64,000 nt of DNA. Origin: Colwellia sp. M166 (GTDB taxonomy: Bacteria > Pseudomonadota > Gammaproteobacteria > Enterobacterales > Alteromonadaceae). The position numbers were made by a program, and so were the translations under genes. Where the stretch lies: assembly GCF_024585285.1 (NCBI RefSeq), contig NZ_CP040755.1:1922001-1986000 (forward strand), given 5' to 3'. The notes under the pieces were generated by a model that saw only the letters and a list, made by a program, of their open reading frames with translations, had not been told where the DNA came from and ran no database searches. Positions 17,718-27,339 of the stretch are shown here, piece after piece (positions within the stretch are counted from its first letter, which is position 1; each line of letters starts with the position of its first letter).

Positions 17718-19946
17718 ATGGCCGCATTTTTGCCAGTAACTTCAACAGATATCTATGTACAGGTTGCCATTCCGGTACCTATACGCCAATTGTTTACTTA
17801 TAAAGTGCCGGCGAAGTTAGCCGCTAAAACCATGCAACTTGGAGAACGAGTTATTGTACCGTTTGGCTCCCGTCAAGTGGTCGGTATTGTTTTATCGATA
17901 GATGAAAGTACTGAATATGCGCCGGCAAAACTCAAATCGATATTAAGTCGAGTAAATGATAACTTCAGCTTTTCGCCAAAATTACTGCATTTTATTCAAC
18001 GCTGTAGCGATTATTATCACCACCCTATTGGCGATGTTTTCCAGCAAGCATTGCCGGTTTTGTTACGACAAATAAAACAACCTGACATCGAGTTACCGCA
18101 AGTTTGGCTAGTGAAAGAGCCTTTGGACGAAACACAACCAAGCATGATAGCTAAACGCTCACCTAAACAGGCCGAACTGCTGAGTTTTATCAAGCAACAT
18201 CAAGGCATGACTTGGTCAGAATTATTAACACTAGGCTTTAATAAAGCACAACTGACGGCGCTTGAGAAAAAACACCTGATTTATAGTGAAACTCGAGCAG
18301 CAACATTATTCAAATGGCAAGAGCAAGCCTTGCAAAAAGAAAACAGATTAGAGCTTTCGGCTGAACAAGCCATCATTGTCGCCACCATGAAAGAAATGCA
18401 AGCACAGTTCTCATGTCATTTAGTCGATGGTATTACTGGTAGCGGTAAAACTGAAGTCTATTTACAAGCCATTGAACAAGTATTAGCAAAAAGTCAGCAA
18501 GTTTTAGTATTAGTGCCAGAGATAGGTCTGACACCGCAAACATTAAGCCGCTTTGAACAACGATTTAATGTACCAATAAGTTTGCATCACTCAGGCTTAA
18601 ATGACAAAGAACGCTTACAAACTTGGTTAGCAGCGCAACGCGGCAGTGCGGCCATTGTTATTGGTACTCGCTCCGCCATTTTTACACCACTGCATGATTT
18701 AGGCTTGATCATTGTCGATGAAGAGCATGATGCCTCATTTAAACAACAAGATAGTTTTCGCTATCACGCGCGCGACATTGCTATTTTGCGAGCAAGACAG
18801 CTAAATATACCCATTATACTTGGTAGTGCAACACCGAGCTTTGAGTCGTTACAAAATGCCTTAACCGGTAAGTATCATTATCACCAATTACGCAAACGAG
18901 CAGGTAATGCATCAACCGCGAAAATAAGCTTGATCGATGTCGCGCAGCAACAAATGGAACATGGGCTTTCTGGTACCTTAAAACAGGCGATTAAAAATAC
19001 CTTAGCTCGCGGTGAGCAGGCGTTAATATTTCTTAACCGCCGTGGTTATGCGCCGGCAATAAACTGTCAAGAGTGCCATTGGGTTGCCGATTGTCAACGC
19101 TGTAATAAACCCTACACTTTGCATCAAGGACAAGGGTTACTGATTTGTCACCATTGCGGTAGTCAAAAACGTATTCCGGCCCAATGCCCTAGTTGTGGTA
19201 GCGTTCGTATTAAACCATTGGGGCAAGGTACCGAGCAATTAGAAGAAAAAATTAGCGCACTATTTCCTGACTATTCAACAGTGCGAATCGATCGCGACAG
19301 TACACGTAAAAAAGGGGCTTTAGCTAAGTTGTTAACGGAAGTGGCTAATAAAGAGCATCAATTGCTTATTGGCACCCAAATGCTAGCCAAAGGTCATCAT
19401 TTTCCCGATGTTACTTTAGTTGCTGTACTTGATGTTGATGGCGCCTTATTTAGTTATGATTTTCGTGCAGCAGAACATATGGCACAACTATTAGTGCAGG
19501 TATCAGGCCGAGCAGGACGCGCAAGCAAACCTGGCAAGGTCATGGTGCAAAGCAATTTCCCAGATCATCCATTGCTGCAAGATTTAATTCATAATGGCTA
19601 TCAACACTTTGCTAAACAAGCACTGATTGAGCGCCAACAAGCGTTATTACCGCCGTTTAGTTTTCAAGCTTTGTTTCGGGCAGATGCTAACTACCCTTCT
19701 TACCCAGAGAAGTTTTTACGTACCATGACAGAAATACCACTTGAAGGCTGTCAATTTGCGGGGCCGGTGCCGGCTGCCATGGAGAAAAAAGCCGGTAAAT
19801 TCCGTTTTCATTTAATTTTACAAGCTAAGTCTCGAAAGCAACTACACCAGGCGGTATTTAAACTTATTTATCATAGTGCAACAAATGAATGGCAGTCAAA
19901 AGTAAGATGGTCTATTGATATCGATCCCGTCGACTTAAGTTGGTAG
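17718..19946 (+). CDS. priA: Primosomal replication helicase PriA
   Basis: A 742-residue PriA of usual length. It has the N-terminal 3'-DNA-end binding domain (from TDIYVQVAIPVPIRQLF), Walker A in DGITGSGKTEVYL (about residues 236-248), the DEAH-type box VDEEHD (about 332), and a zinc-binding cysteine cluster of eight Cys (about residues 452-495, CQECHWVADC, CNKP, CHHCG, CPSCG). It restarts stalled forks by loading DnaB. No good ribosome site precedes the ATG at 17718; a T-rich tract lies there instead, so expression is probably low or the start unusual. Confidence 0.97.
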   Translation: MAAFLPVTSTDIYVQVAIPVPIRQLFTYKVPAKLAAKTMQLGERVIVPFGSRQVVGIVLSIDESTEYAPAKLKSILSRVNDNFSFSPKLLHFIQRCSDYYHHPIGDVFQQALPVLLRQIKQPDIELPQVWLVKEPLDETQPSMIAKRSPKQAELLSFIKQHQGMTWSELLTLGFNKAQLTALEKKHLIYSETRAATLFKWQEQALQKENRLELSAEQAIIVATMKEMQAQFSCHLVDGITGSGKTEVYLQAIEQVLAKSQQVLVLVPEIGLTPQTLSRFEQRFNVPISLHHSGLNDKERLQTWLAAQRGSAAIVIGTRSAIFTPLHDLGLIIVDEEHDASFKQQDSFRYHARDIAILRARQLNIPIILGSATPSFESLQNALTGKYHYHQLRKRAGNASTAKISLIDVAQQQMEHGLSGTLKQAIKNTLARGEQALIFLNRRGYAPAINCQECHWVADCQRCNKPYTLHQGQGLLICHHCGSQKRIPAQCPSCGSVRIKPLGQGTEQLEEKISALFPDYSTVRIDRDSTRKKGALAKLLTEVANKEHQLLIGTQMLAKGHHFPDVTLVAVLDVDGALFSYDFRAAEHMAQLLVQVSGRAGRASKPGKVMVQSNFPDHPLLQDLIHNGYQHFAKQALIERQQALLPPFSFQALFRADANYPSYPEKFLRTMTEIPLEGCQFAGPVPAAMEKKAGKFRFHLILQAKSRKQLHQAVFKLIYHSATNEWQSKVRWSIDIDPVDLSW

Positions 19947-20056
19947 CTATCACTATTTTTCCGCTGTGCTAATGACAAAATAAAGTGATATCAATTGATG
20001 CTATTTTCTTACCAGTTGGTTAGAATTGGCGAAAGTCTTCCAGTATAAAGTTTTCC

Positions 20057-20608
20057 ATGGCACATCAAGATTACGTTTCTCGCTCTCGGGCAAAAAATAA
20101 AAAACAAAGTCCATATAAAAAAAATGCCGAGCCTGTTGCAGGAACACCCTTAAAAGTAAAACTAATTGCGGCTTTTCTCGTTATCGCCTTACCAAGCTTT
20201 GGCTATATGCTCTGGAGCATTAAAGATGTGCCACCTGACACCGTTGTTATCCCTAAAGTTAATAAAGCGAAAAAAACCACAGATCTCCCCGAGCCACCAG
20301 AAGAAAAGTGGACTTATGTTGATGACTTAAAAAGTAAGCAAGTTGAAGTAGGTGAATACGAAGTAAAACAAAGAGGCCCATATAAAATGCAATGTGGCTC
20401 GTTTAAAACTCGTAAACAAGCAGAATCATTGAAAGCAAAAATCGCCTTTACTGGCTTAGAGGCACAAGTCAGTAAATCTGTTGGTACTAGCTCGACTTGG
20501 TATAAAGTTTATTTAGGGCCTTACACTAAAAAGCGTAATGCAGAAAAAGATAAGCACAAATTAAAAAACAATGCTGTTCACGGCTGTAAAATTTGGGGCT
20601 GGGATTAG
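20057..20608 (+). CDS. ftsN: Cell division protein FtsN
   Basis: A 183-residue bitopic protein. The N-terminus MAHQDYVSRSRAKNK carries the DYVSRS motif with basic residues that contacts FtsA, one membrane helix spans residues 33-53, a polar periplasmic linker follows, and a SPOR domain occupies about 107-180. SPOR binds denuded glycan at the septum. Two cysteines, C113 (QCGSF) and C177 (GCKIW), bracket the domain as in FtsN SPOR domains where they form a disulfide. It sits between priA and hslV, the usual place for FtsN in this group. The linker is short compared with E. coli FtsN (319 residues). Confidence 0.93.
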   Translation: MAHQDYVSRSRAKNKKQSPYKKNAEPVAGTPLKVKLIAAFLVIALPSFGYMLWSIKDVPPDTVVIPKVNKAKKTTDLPEPPEEKWTYVDDLKSKQVEVGEYEVKQRGPYKMQCGSFKTRKQAESLKAKIAFTGLEAQVSKSVGTSSTWYKVYLGPYTKKRNAEKDKHKLKNNAVHGCKIWGWD

Positions 20609-20706
20609 TATACCCCAGACTACCTCAGCTATTTAATTCAGCCCTAACTAAGGGCTGTATTGTGACCTTTCTTTAATAAAAAATCTTATAAATTCAGCAT
20701 AGCTCC

Positions 20707-20733
20707 CTTGAAAAAGCTTAAGCTACCCCTTAT
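20707..20733 (+). promoter_or_regulatory. Sigma-32 heat-shock promoter of hslVU
   Basis: CTTGAAA (20707-20713), a 12-base spacer and CCCCTTAT (20726-20733) match the RpoH consensus CTTGAAA - 11 to 16 bases - CCCCATNT with one mismatch in the core. It lies about 57 bases before the hslV start. HslVU is heat-shock controlled in related bacteria, so the assignment is well supported. Confidence 0.85.
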
Positions 20734-20751
20734 CTAATCTACATTAGACAA

Positions 20752-20770
20752 GCCCACTACCTCAGTGGGC
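20752..20770 (+). promoter_or_regulatory. Stem-loop in the hslV 5' leader
   Basis: GCCCACT (20752-20758) pairs with AGTGGGC (20764-20770) around a five-base loop, between the heat-shock promoter and the hslV ribosome site. A leader stem-loop stabilises the hslVU mRNA in E. coli; the same role here is inferred. No T run follows, so it is not a terminator. Confidence 0.6.
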
Positions 20771-20789
20771 AAAATGTAAGAGGTTAATT

Positions 20790-21308
20790 GTGACTACTAT
20801 TGTTTCAGTCAGACGTAATGGCAAAGTGGCCATTGGTGGTGATGGTCAAGTTTCTCTTGGCAACACGGTAATGAAAGGCAATGCTCGCAAAGTGCGCCGT
20901 TTATATAATGGCAAAGTACTAGCAGGCTTTGCTGGCGGCACAGCGGATGCATTTACACTATTTGAACGCTTCGAGAGCAAGTTGGAAATTCATCAAGGTC
21001 ATTTAACTAAAGCCGCCGTTGAATTAGCAAAAGATTGGCGCAGTGATCGTGCTCTGAGAAAATTAGAAGCTTTATTGGCTGTTGCCGATGAAACGGCATC
21101 ATTGATCATTACCGGTAATGGTGATGTTATTCAACCAGAAAACGACCTTATTGCGATAGGTAGTGGTGGTAACTTTGCCCAATCAGCAGCGACAGCATTG
21201 CTTGAAAATACCGAACTTTCTGCGAAAGAAATTGTTGAAAAATCATTGAAAATTGCTGGCGATATTTGCGTATTTACCAACCAACAGCACGTAATTGATG
21301 AACTATAA
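20790..21308 (+). CDS. hslV: ATP-dependent protease peptidase subunit HslV
   Basis: A 172-residue subunit that starts at a GTG codon (20790) with AAGAGG upstream. After removal of Met the protein begins [20 protein letters not shown], leaving the catalytic N-terminal threonine. HslV forms a two-ring dodecamer like the proteasome core and is activated by HslU. The hslU gene follows after a 23-base gap. Expression is likely from the RpoH promoter upstream. Confidence 0.99.
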   Translation: MTTIVSVRRNGKVAIGGDGQVSLGNTVMKGNARKVRRLYNGKVLAGFAGGTADAFTLFERFESKLEIHQGHLTKAAVELAKDWRSDRALRKLEALLAVADETASLIITGNGDVIQPENDLIAIGSGGNFAQSAATALLENTELSAKEIVEKSLKIAGDICVFTNQQHVIDEL

Positions 21309-21331
21309 CGGCCAATTTGTAAGGAATTAAT

Positions 21332-22660
21332 ATGTCAAATATGACACCACGTGAAATTGTTCACGAACTTGATAGCCATATCGTTGGCCAAAGCGATGCC
21401 AAACGTGCCGTTGCCATAGCGCTGAGAAACCGTTGGCGTAGAATGCAACTGAATGAAGAGTTGCGCGCTGAAGTTACCCCTAAAAATATTTTGATGATTG
21501 GGCCAACAGGTGTTGGTAAAACAGAAATTGCTCGCCGTTTAGCTAAGCTAGCTAATGCACCATTTATTAAAGTTGAAGCAACTAAGTTCACTGAAGTGGG
21601 CTATGTTGGTAAAGAAGTAGAAACGATTATTCGTGATCTTGCAGATATGGCCATTAAAATGACCAAAGAGCAAGAAATGGCACGTGTTAAGCATTTAGCT
21701 GAAGAAGCTGCTGAAGAGCGCATTTTAGATGTTTTATTACCGCCAGCACGCGATGGCTTTGGTAATGATGAAAAAACAGAAGACTCTTCAACACGCCAAG
21801 TTTTTCGTAAAAAATTACGCGAAGGTCAACTTGACGATAAAGAAATTGAACTCGACTTAGCCGCGCCACAAGTTGGTGTTGAAATCATGGCACCTCCTGG
21901 CATGGAAGACATGACGTCGCAATTGCAAAACATGTTCCAGAGCATGTCTAGCGAAAAGACTAAGAAGCGTAAGCTAAAAATTAAAGATGCTTTAAAAGCG
22001 TTGCAAGAAGAAGAAGCAGCAAAAATTGTCAACCAAGATGACATCAAAGAAAAAGCAATCTATGCCGTTGAACAAAATGGCATTGTATTTATTGATGAAA
22101 TTGACAAAATTTGTAAACGTGGCGACAGCTCAGGCCCTGACGTTTCAAGAGAAGGTGTACAACGAGATTTATTACCATTAATTGAGGGCTCAACGGTTAG
22201 CACTAAGCACGGTATGGTGAAAACTGACCATATCCTTTTTATCGCTTCCGGTGCTTTTCAGATGTCAAAACCGTCTGATTTGATCCCTGAGCTACAAGGT
22301 CGTTTACCTATTCGTGTTGAATTACAAGCGCTAACAACTGAAGACTTTGTTCGTATATTAACAGAGCCTAATGCCTCGTTAACTGAGCAATACATTGCAT
22401 TGCTTGCCACTGAAGGTGTTGATATATCATTTAGTAAAGAGGGTATTCAAGCCATTGCTAATGCTGCATGGCAAGTTAACGAAAGCACTGAAAACATTGG
22501 CGCACGTCGTTTACATACCATGATGGAACGCTTAATTGAAGAGCTTTCATTCACCGCTAATGACCGTTCAGGTGAAAGCATTCTCATTGATGCTGAGTTT
22601 GTGGCTAATATTCTATCTGAATTAGTTAAAGATGAAGATTTAAGTCGCTTTATTTTATAG
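21332..22660 (+). CDS. hslU: HslU ATPase, unfoldase of the HslVU protease
   Basis: A 442-residue AAA+ ATPase. Walker A is GPTGVGKT (residues 57-64), Walker B and the sensor are in [12 protein letters not shown], and the I domain (about residues 110-230) lies between. The C-terminus ends LSRFIL, the short tail that inserts into HslV and opens it. It unfolds substrates and threads them into HslV in the cytosol. It is cotranscribed with hslV and probably with the DUF971 gene that starts 27 bases later. Confidence 0.99.
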   Translation: MSNMTPREIVHELDSHIVGQSDAKRAVAIALRNRWRRMQLNEELRAEVTPKNILMIGPTGVGKTEIARRLAKLANAPFIKVEATKFTEVGYVGKEVETIIRDLADMAIKMTKEQEMARVKHLAEEAAEERILDVLLPPARDGFGNDEKTEDSSTRQVFRKKLREGQLDDKEIELDLAAPQVGVEIMAPPGMEDMTSQLQNMFQSMSSEKTKKRKLKIKDALKALQEEEAAKIVNQDDIKEKAIYAVEQNGIVFIDEIDKICKRGDSSGPDVSREGVQRDLLPLIEGSTVSTKHGMVKTDHILFIASGAFQMSKPSDLIPELQGRLPIRVELQALTTEDFVRILTEPNASLTEQYIALLATEGVDISFSKEGIQAIANAAWQVNESTENIGARRLHTMMERLIEELSFTANDRSGESILIDAEFVANILSELVKDEDLSRFIL

Positions 22661-22687
22661 TTAAATAAAATATGTACCGGAGTAAAT

Positions 22688-23074
22688 ATGAATATAATTA
22701 AGCGCTTTGTCATCGACAAAGCGACTGCAACCTTATCGATATTAGATGATAATGCCGAGCAGGATAACAGCAAAGCCATTAAGTTAAGCTTTGAATATTT
22801 ACGCGTATTTGCTCCAACTAACGATAAAGGTCAAGCGATAGGCTCTACCCCAAAAGTATTTCATAAAAAACAAGTACAGCTGCTAAAAATCGAATCGGTT
22901 GCTAAACATGGCTACCGATTTATTTTTGATGATCACCATAGCGATATCTATAGTGCTAATTACCTACAAGTATTAGCGAATGAATACCAAACGCGCTGGC
23001 AAAATTATCTACAGCACACTAGCACAGCCGCAAATAGCCGAGAAGCAACAATAGAAATAAAAGAGCTTAAATAA
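22688..23074 (+). CDS. DUF971 (GBBH-like) domain protein
   Basis: A 128-residue protein with the DUF971 core: a LSFEYLRVFAP motif, then GYRFIFDDHHSDIYSANYL close to residue 77-95. This is the small domain found alone or at the N-terminus of gamma-butyrobetaine hydroxylases, here as a stand-alone protein. Such genes commonly follow hslU in gammaproteobacteria, and the 27-base gap suggests cotranscription. The function of the stand-alone form is unknown; an iron or zinc handling role is sometimes suggested for relatives. Confidence 0.85.
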   Translation: MNIIKRFVIDKATATLSILDDNAEQDNSKAIKLSFEYLRVFAPTNDKGQAIGSTPKVFHKKQVQLLKIESVAKHGYRFIFDDHHSDIYSANYLQVLANEYQTRWQNYLQHTSTAANSREATIEIKELK

Positions 23075-23086
23075 TTTGAGCTTGTA

Positions 23087-25087
23087 TTATTTACGCTTTA
23101 AATACTTAGTAAACTCTTCTTCGCTTATCGGTTTACTAATAAAGTAGCCTTGAACAGCATCACAACCTATATTACGTAATAACTGCAACTGCTGCTGTGT
23201 TTCAACGCCTTCGGCCAATACACGCTTACCTAGCCCGTGTGATAATTCAACCATGGTTTTTACAATAGTTAAATCAGAGTCATTGGTTGTGACTTCTTGA
23301 ATAAAACTTCTATCTATTTTTATTTTATCTATCGGTAATTTACGTAGATATGCTAATGATGAATAACCCGTCCCGAAATCATCAATAGAAACCTTAATGC
23401 CCATATTTTGTAGCTCTATAATAGTTTTCATCACTAGCTCAATATCTGTAATAACAACGCTTTCTGTGACTTCTAATTCAAGATAAATTGGTGGGATCTC
23501 ATATTTTATTAATAGTTTTTGGATATTGTTCACAAAGTTAGCTGCCTGAAACTCAACAGCGGTGATGTTTATCGCTAGCGGCACTCGTCGTTTGTAAGCT
23601 TTATACCATTTGGCAATCGTTTGACAGGTTTTTTCTAACACATAATTATCAAGTTCACTGTATAAATTTAGTGCTTCAATATCATCAAAAAATTGCCCAG
23701 GCGCCAATAAACCTTTCTCGGGGTGCTGCCAACGTACTAACACCTCTGCACCCTCTAAACGATTACTTTTTAAATTTAATTGTGGTTGGAAATGTAGAAT
23801 AAACTCTTCATTGGTAATGGCACGACAAATCTCTTTTTCCATTGCTAATAAATGCCGTCCATGTGACTGCATACCCGCTTCAAATTTAACGGTTTGGATA
23901 TTGTGACTTTCTGCCTGAAATAATGCTAAATTCGCCTTTTGCAGTAAGTCATCAGCACTATCTGCGTCTTCTGGGTAGTCACAATAGCCGACACTACATT
24001 GTAAATGCACTTCTTGTTCAGCCACTTGGTACGGGCGCGCAATGAGTGCATGTATATGCTCGGCTGCTGTTAATTGCTGATGTGTATAAGAATAGTCAAT
24101 GACATACATAAAAGAGTCACCGCTAAGTCGACCGACAACCTTAGGTTTAAGTAAGCTGTGATTAAGTCGACGTGCTATTTCACCCAGAATCAAGTCACCA
24201 ATTTTCAAACCATGGGTATCATTAATGAATTTGAAACGCTTAATGTCCAACAAATAAATACAAAGTTTTTGCCCTTTACTATCAGCAACTTTCATTTCGT
24301 TGGTTAACTTTTCAAGCACTTGTTCTCGATTTAACACACCCGTTAAAGAATCATGCTTGCCTAAGTATTTTGCCCGATTAATTGCTGTGGAAGCGACATT
24401 TCTTTCCGCACCTTGCAACCATATTAGTATAATAAAACCTAAAATCGTATTAAGCCCCATATCGATATATAGCAAGTAGTCGGTAAGGTAACGAAACCAG
24501 TCATCAGTCAATGACACAATAGAAGCGAATGAATAAGCGACAAAACGAATGCCAACTAAGCTACAGTAGGCTAATAATATTTTTCCAGAGAAATGTTTTA
24601 CATTAGATGAATAGATATAAAGTGCTGCGCTGATAAAGGCACAACCAAAAATAAAAGCAGCTAAACTCTCTCGTAAATAGAAGCGATTAAAAACACTGTG
24701 ACTATCAAAGCCATACATTAATGCTGCTATAGTACCAAGAACCATAGCCGCGATAATACTTATATATAATGATCTCGCTGATAATTGCACTGGTTTTATT
24801 GCGCTATATATACCCAACATCAAGAATAATAAATGTAAATAATTACTGATTTGCCAAACGAGTGCGATGGTTATGTCAATTAAACTACCAATATGCTGAT
24901 CGTTAAAAACACTCTGACAAGCAAGCGCTAATTGATTAACTGCCAAGGCTGATAAACTCAACATCCAAAATTTGACGTACTGATGGCCAAAACCACGATA
25001 ATAAGTAAAAAGAAGTAAAGCAAGAATAGTAAAAACAAGAGTTTCTGTAGAATAAATTAAGCTCTGGGTAAATGCCAGATCAGCCAT
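23087..25087 (-). CDS. Membrane GGDEF-EAL protein, probable c-di-GMP phosphodiesterase
   Basis: 666 residues from the ATG at 25087, chosen over a GTG at 25093 because AAGAG is then 8 bases away. About seven hydrophobic segments fill residues 5-225. A GGDEF domain follows (KHDSLTGVLNREQ) whose signature is degenerate, SGDSF, arguing against cyclase activity. The EAL domain looks catalytic: EVLVR in place of EALLR keeps the key Glu, and the NIT, EVTES, DDFGTGYSSL, KIDRSF, AEGVE and QGYFISKP blocks are all present. It would hydrolyse c-di-GMP at the inner membrane, controlling motility or biofilm. It is convergent with the DUF971 gene. Confidence 0.92.
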   Translation of the reverse strand: MADLAFTQSLIYSTETLVFTILALLLFTYYRGFGHQYVKFWMLSLSALAVNQLALACQSVFNDQHIGSLIDITIALVWQISNYLHLLFLMLGIYSAIKPVQLSARSLYISIIAAMVLGTIAALMYGFDSHSVFNRFYLRESLAAFIFGCAFISAALYIYSSNVKHFSGKILLAYCSLVGIRFVAYSFASIVSLTDDWFRYLTDYLLYIDMGLNTILGFIILIWLQGAERNVASTAINRAKYLGKHDSLTGVLNREQVLEKLTNEMKVADSKGQKLCIYLLDIKRFKFINDTHGLKIGDLILGEIARRLNHSLLKPKVVGRLSGDSFMYVIDYSYTHQQLTAAEHIHALIARPYQVAEQEVHLQCSVGYCDYPEDADSADDLLQKANLALFQAESHNIQTVKFEAGMQSHGRHLLAMEKEICRAITNEEFILHFQPQLNLKSNRLEGAEVLVRWQHPEKGLLAPGQFFDDIEALNLYSELDNYVLEKTCQTIAKWYKAYKRRVPLAINITAVEFQAANFVNNIQKLLIKYEIPPIYLELEVTESVVITDIELVMKTIIELQNMGIKVSIDDFGTGYSSLAYLRKLPIDKIKIDRSFIQEVTTNDSDLTIVKTMVELSHGLGKRVLAEGVETQQQLQLLRNIGCDAVQGYFISKPISEEEFTKYLKRK

Positions 25088-25196
25088 GAACACAACTCTT
25101 ATAGGAAAGTAAGGCCTGTTATTAAATAATGTTTTTTATCTAATTACAAGCGACAGTTTACTCAATATTTATTTAACAACTATAACTGCTTAGCTG

Positions 25197-25224
25197 TTGT
25201 ACCTGTGTACTCAGCCGTTATACT
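25197..25224 (+). promoter_or_regulatory. Likely sigma-70 promoter of rraA
   Basis: TTGTAC (25197-25202), 16-base spacer, TATACT (25219-25224). It lies 33 bases before the rraA start, with an AGGA ribosome site between. Confidence 0.5.
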
Positions 25225-25257
25225 AGCTAATACAAAAAGCTACTAGGAAAACTTACT

Positions 25258-25743
25258 ATGGAATACAACACTTCAGAGTTATGTGATATTTACACTGATT
25301 TAGTCGATGTACTTGAACCGGTATTTAGTAATTATGGTGGCCGAAGCTCGTTTGGCGGAAAGGTTGTAACTATAAAGTGCTTTGAAAACAATGGATTGAT
25401 TTCGGAAATTGTTGATACAGACGGAACAGGTAAAGTCCTTGTTATTGACGGTGGCGGTTCAACACGCCGAGCACTGATTAATATCAAGATTGCAGAACTT
25501 GCGGCCAAAAATAATTGGGAAGGCATTATTTGCTTTGGCAGTGTTCGCGATGTTGACGCATTGGAAGATGTTGATCTTGGTATTCAAGGTTTGTTATCGA
25601 TACCCGTAGGAGCAAGTACCAGTGATATTGGTGAAAGCGACCTAGCTATCAACTTTGCTGGCGTAACATTCTTACCTGATGATCATATTTATGCCGATAA
25701 TACGGGCGTAATTTTATCTCCAGAGCCGTTGGATATTGAATAA
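25258..25743 (+). CDS. rraA: Regulator of RNase E activity A
   Basis: A 161-residue protein of the RraA/MenG fold, matching E. coli RraA in length. Typical blocks are [43 protein letters not shown] and GSVRDVDAL. RraA binds the C-terminal scaffold of RNase E and inhibits mRNA decay; older annotation as a menaquinone methyltransferase is wrong for this family. The start is an ATG at 25258 with a TAGGAAAACTT ribosome site upstream. Confidence 0.96.
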   Translation: MEYNTSELCDIYTDLVDVLEPVFSNYGGRSSFGGKVVTIKCFENNGLISEIVDTDGTGKVLVIDGGGSTRRALINIKIAELAAKNNWEGIICFGSVRDVDALEDVDLGIQGLLSIPVGASTSDIGESDLAINFAGVTFLPDDHIYADNTGVILSPEPLDIE

Positions 25744-25781
25744 ATGTACAAAGAAAGTACTGTAAGGTCTTACTTTACAGC

Positions 25782-25822
25782 AACAGACGAATAAGTAACT
25801 ACGTTATTCGTCTGTTATTTTA
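25782..25822. terminator. Terminator after rraA
   Basis: Perfect 13-base-pair stem AACAGACGAATAA (25782-25794) with TTATTCGTCTGTT (25804-25816), nine-base loop, then ATTTTATTA. It may serve rraA and, less well, the convergent hutI gene. Confidence 0.75.
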
Positions 25823-25900
25823 TTAGCACTATTGGCCGCTAAGCTAATGTTGACTCTAGTGCTATAAAAGTGAAATTAAAGCTGGCCAAAAGTATGACAA

Positions 25901-27136
25901 TTAAATAACTATCTTGCCTGCCTGCATTAATTGACTTAATGGATTAACACCAAACTGATAACATAGCTCTGCCGGTTGTTTAATATCCCAACAAGCGACA
26001 TCTGCATCATAACCAACTGCTAACTGTCCCTTGCTGTTTGCCAGCCCTAGCGCTTTAGCCCCATGACATGTTACACCAGCTAAAGCTTCAACAGGCGTTA
26101 ATCTAAAAAGCGTACACGCCATATTCAACATCAATTGCAGAGAGTTAATAGGTGACGTACCCGGATTGGCATCTGTCGCAACAGCCATACTGACCTCATG
26201 CTTGCGCAGTAGCTCGATTGGCGGTAGCTGCGTTTCTCTTAAAAAGTAAAATGCGCCCGGTAATAGTACCGCGGTCATATTCGCCGCTTTCATCGCAATA
26301 ACGCCAGCTTCATCAAGAAACTCAATATGATCAGAAGATAAAGCCTGATATTTTGCCGCTAATGCCGTGCCACCTAAATTAGAAAGTTGCTCAGCATGTA
26401 CTTTTACAGGTAAATGGTATTTTTTTGCCGCAGCAAATACTTGCTGTGTTTGCGCCAAACTAAAACCAATACCTTCACAAAAAACATCTACAGCATCGGC
26501 TAATTGTAAACTGGCCACTTTCGGCAACATATCTTCACAAACTAATTTAATATAATCATCGGCACGGTCTTTGTATTCAACTGGTAAGGCATGGGCACCT
26601 AAAAATGTTTTTCTCACCGTAACAGGCAAACTTTGCGCTAACTGCCCTGCTACTTGCAGCATTTTTATTTCATTTTTGCTATCTAAGCCATAACCCGATT
26701 TAATTTCTACCGTGGTTACACCTTGTTGATGAAGTGCAGCTAGACGCTTGAAAGCACTTGCAAATAATTCACTCTCGCTCGCGGCACGAGTTGCCGTAAC
26801 GGTTGATACAATACCACCGCCAGCATTGGCTATTTCTTGATAGCTTTTCCCTTCAAGGCGCATTTCAAATTCATTTGCACGATTACCGCCAAAAACCAGA
26901 TGGGTATGACAATCAACTAAACCTGGTGTTAACCAAGCGCCTTTACCATCAATAACATTAACGGTTTCATTATCAAACGCCGGCAATTGGTCCATTGCAC
27001 CAAGCCAAACAATTTTACCATTGGCTATCGCCAGTGCACCGTTTTCAATTACACCATAACTATTAGCACCGTCGCTCATGGTGGCAAGGTTTACATTCGT
27101 CCAAAGGGTTTGCCAGAGCTGTATTTTCATCGACAT
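25901..27136 (-). CDS. hutI: Imidazolonepropionase
   Basis: The start at 27136 ([14 protein letters not shown]) is preferred over a frame opening at 27196, because GGAAT lies 4 bases upstream and the resulting 411 residues match the family's usual length. Amidohydrolase features are intact: the metal site [37 protein letters not shown] and [15 protein letters not shown]. It hydrolyses 4-imidazolone-5-propionate to N-formimino-L-glutamate, the third step of histidine breakdown. It is divergent from hutC-hutH-hutU, and two HutC-type operators lie between them. Confidence 0.96.
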   Translation of the reverse strand: MSMKIQLWQTLWTNVNLATMSDGANSYGVIENGALAIANGKIVWLGAMDQLPAFDNETVNVIDGKGAWLTPGLVDCHTHLVFGGNRANEFEMRLEGKSYQEIANAGGGIVSTVTATRAASESELFASAFKRLAALHQQGVTTVEIKSGYGLDSKNEIKMLQVAGQLAQSLPVTVRKTFLGAHALPVEYKDRADDYIKLVCEDMLPKVASLQLADAVDVFCEGIGFSLAQTQQVFAAAKKYHLPVKVHAEQLSNLGGTALAAKYQALSSDHIEFLDEAGVIAMKAANMTAVLLPGAFYFLRETQLPPIELLRKHEVSMAVATDANPGTSPINSLQLMLNMACTLFRLTPVEALAGVTCHGAKALGLANSKGQLAVGYDADVACWDIKQPAELCYQFGVNPLSQLMQAGKIVI

Positions 27137-27252
27137 AAAAATTCCAAAAAAGTTGTTTTCAGCTACGCTTAATCTAGATTTATAGCATTTAATCAAGGTT
27201 TAACTGTTACCAATAATTGGCACTCTAACTGATAGCAAATTAACAAGCAAGC

Positions 27253-27264
27253 TTGTATATACAA
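27253..27264. promoter_or_regulatory. HutC-type operator 1
   Basis: Perfect 12-base palindrome TTGTATATACAA in the hutI-hutC divergent region. This is the form of known HutC operators in gammaproteobacteria. It lies near the hutI side and could block transcription toward hutI. Confidence 0.8.
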
Positions 27265-27292
27265 CCCTTGACCTTGTGGTAAAAAAATGAGA

Positions 27293-27304
27293 TTGTATAT
27301 ACAA
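27293..27304. promoter_or_regulatory. HutC-type operator 2
   Basis: A second identical TTGTATATACAA palindrome, starting exactly 40 bases from the first, close to four helical turns. TTGACC at 27268-27273 could be the -35 of hutC, which would place this operator over the -10 region. Both sites on one DNA face suggests cooperative binding. Confidence 0.8.
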
Positions 27305-27339
27305 GTTAAGTAAACTTTGCATACGGTGTAATATTAGAC

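Noticed and set aside
20639..20657. CAGCCCT/AGGGCTG hairpin after ftsN as a terminator
   Set aside because: No T run follows; at best a weak terminator, so not listed as a feature.
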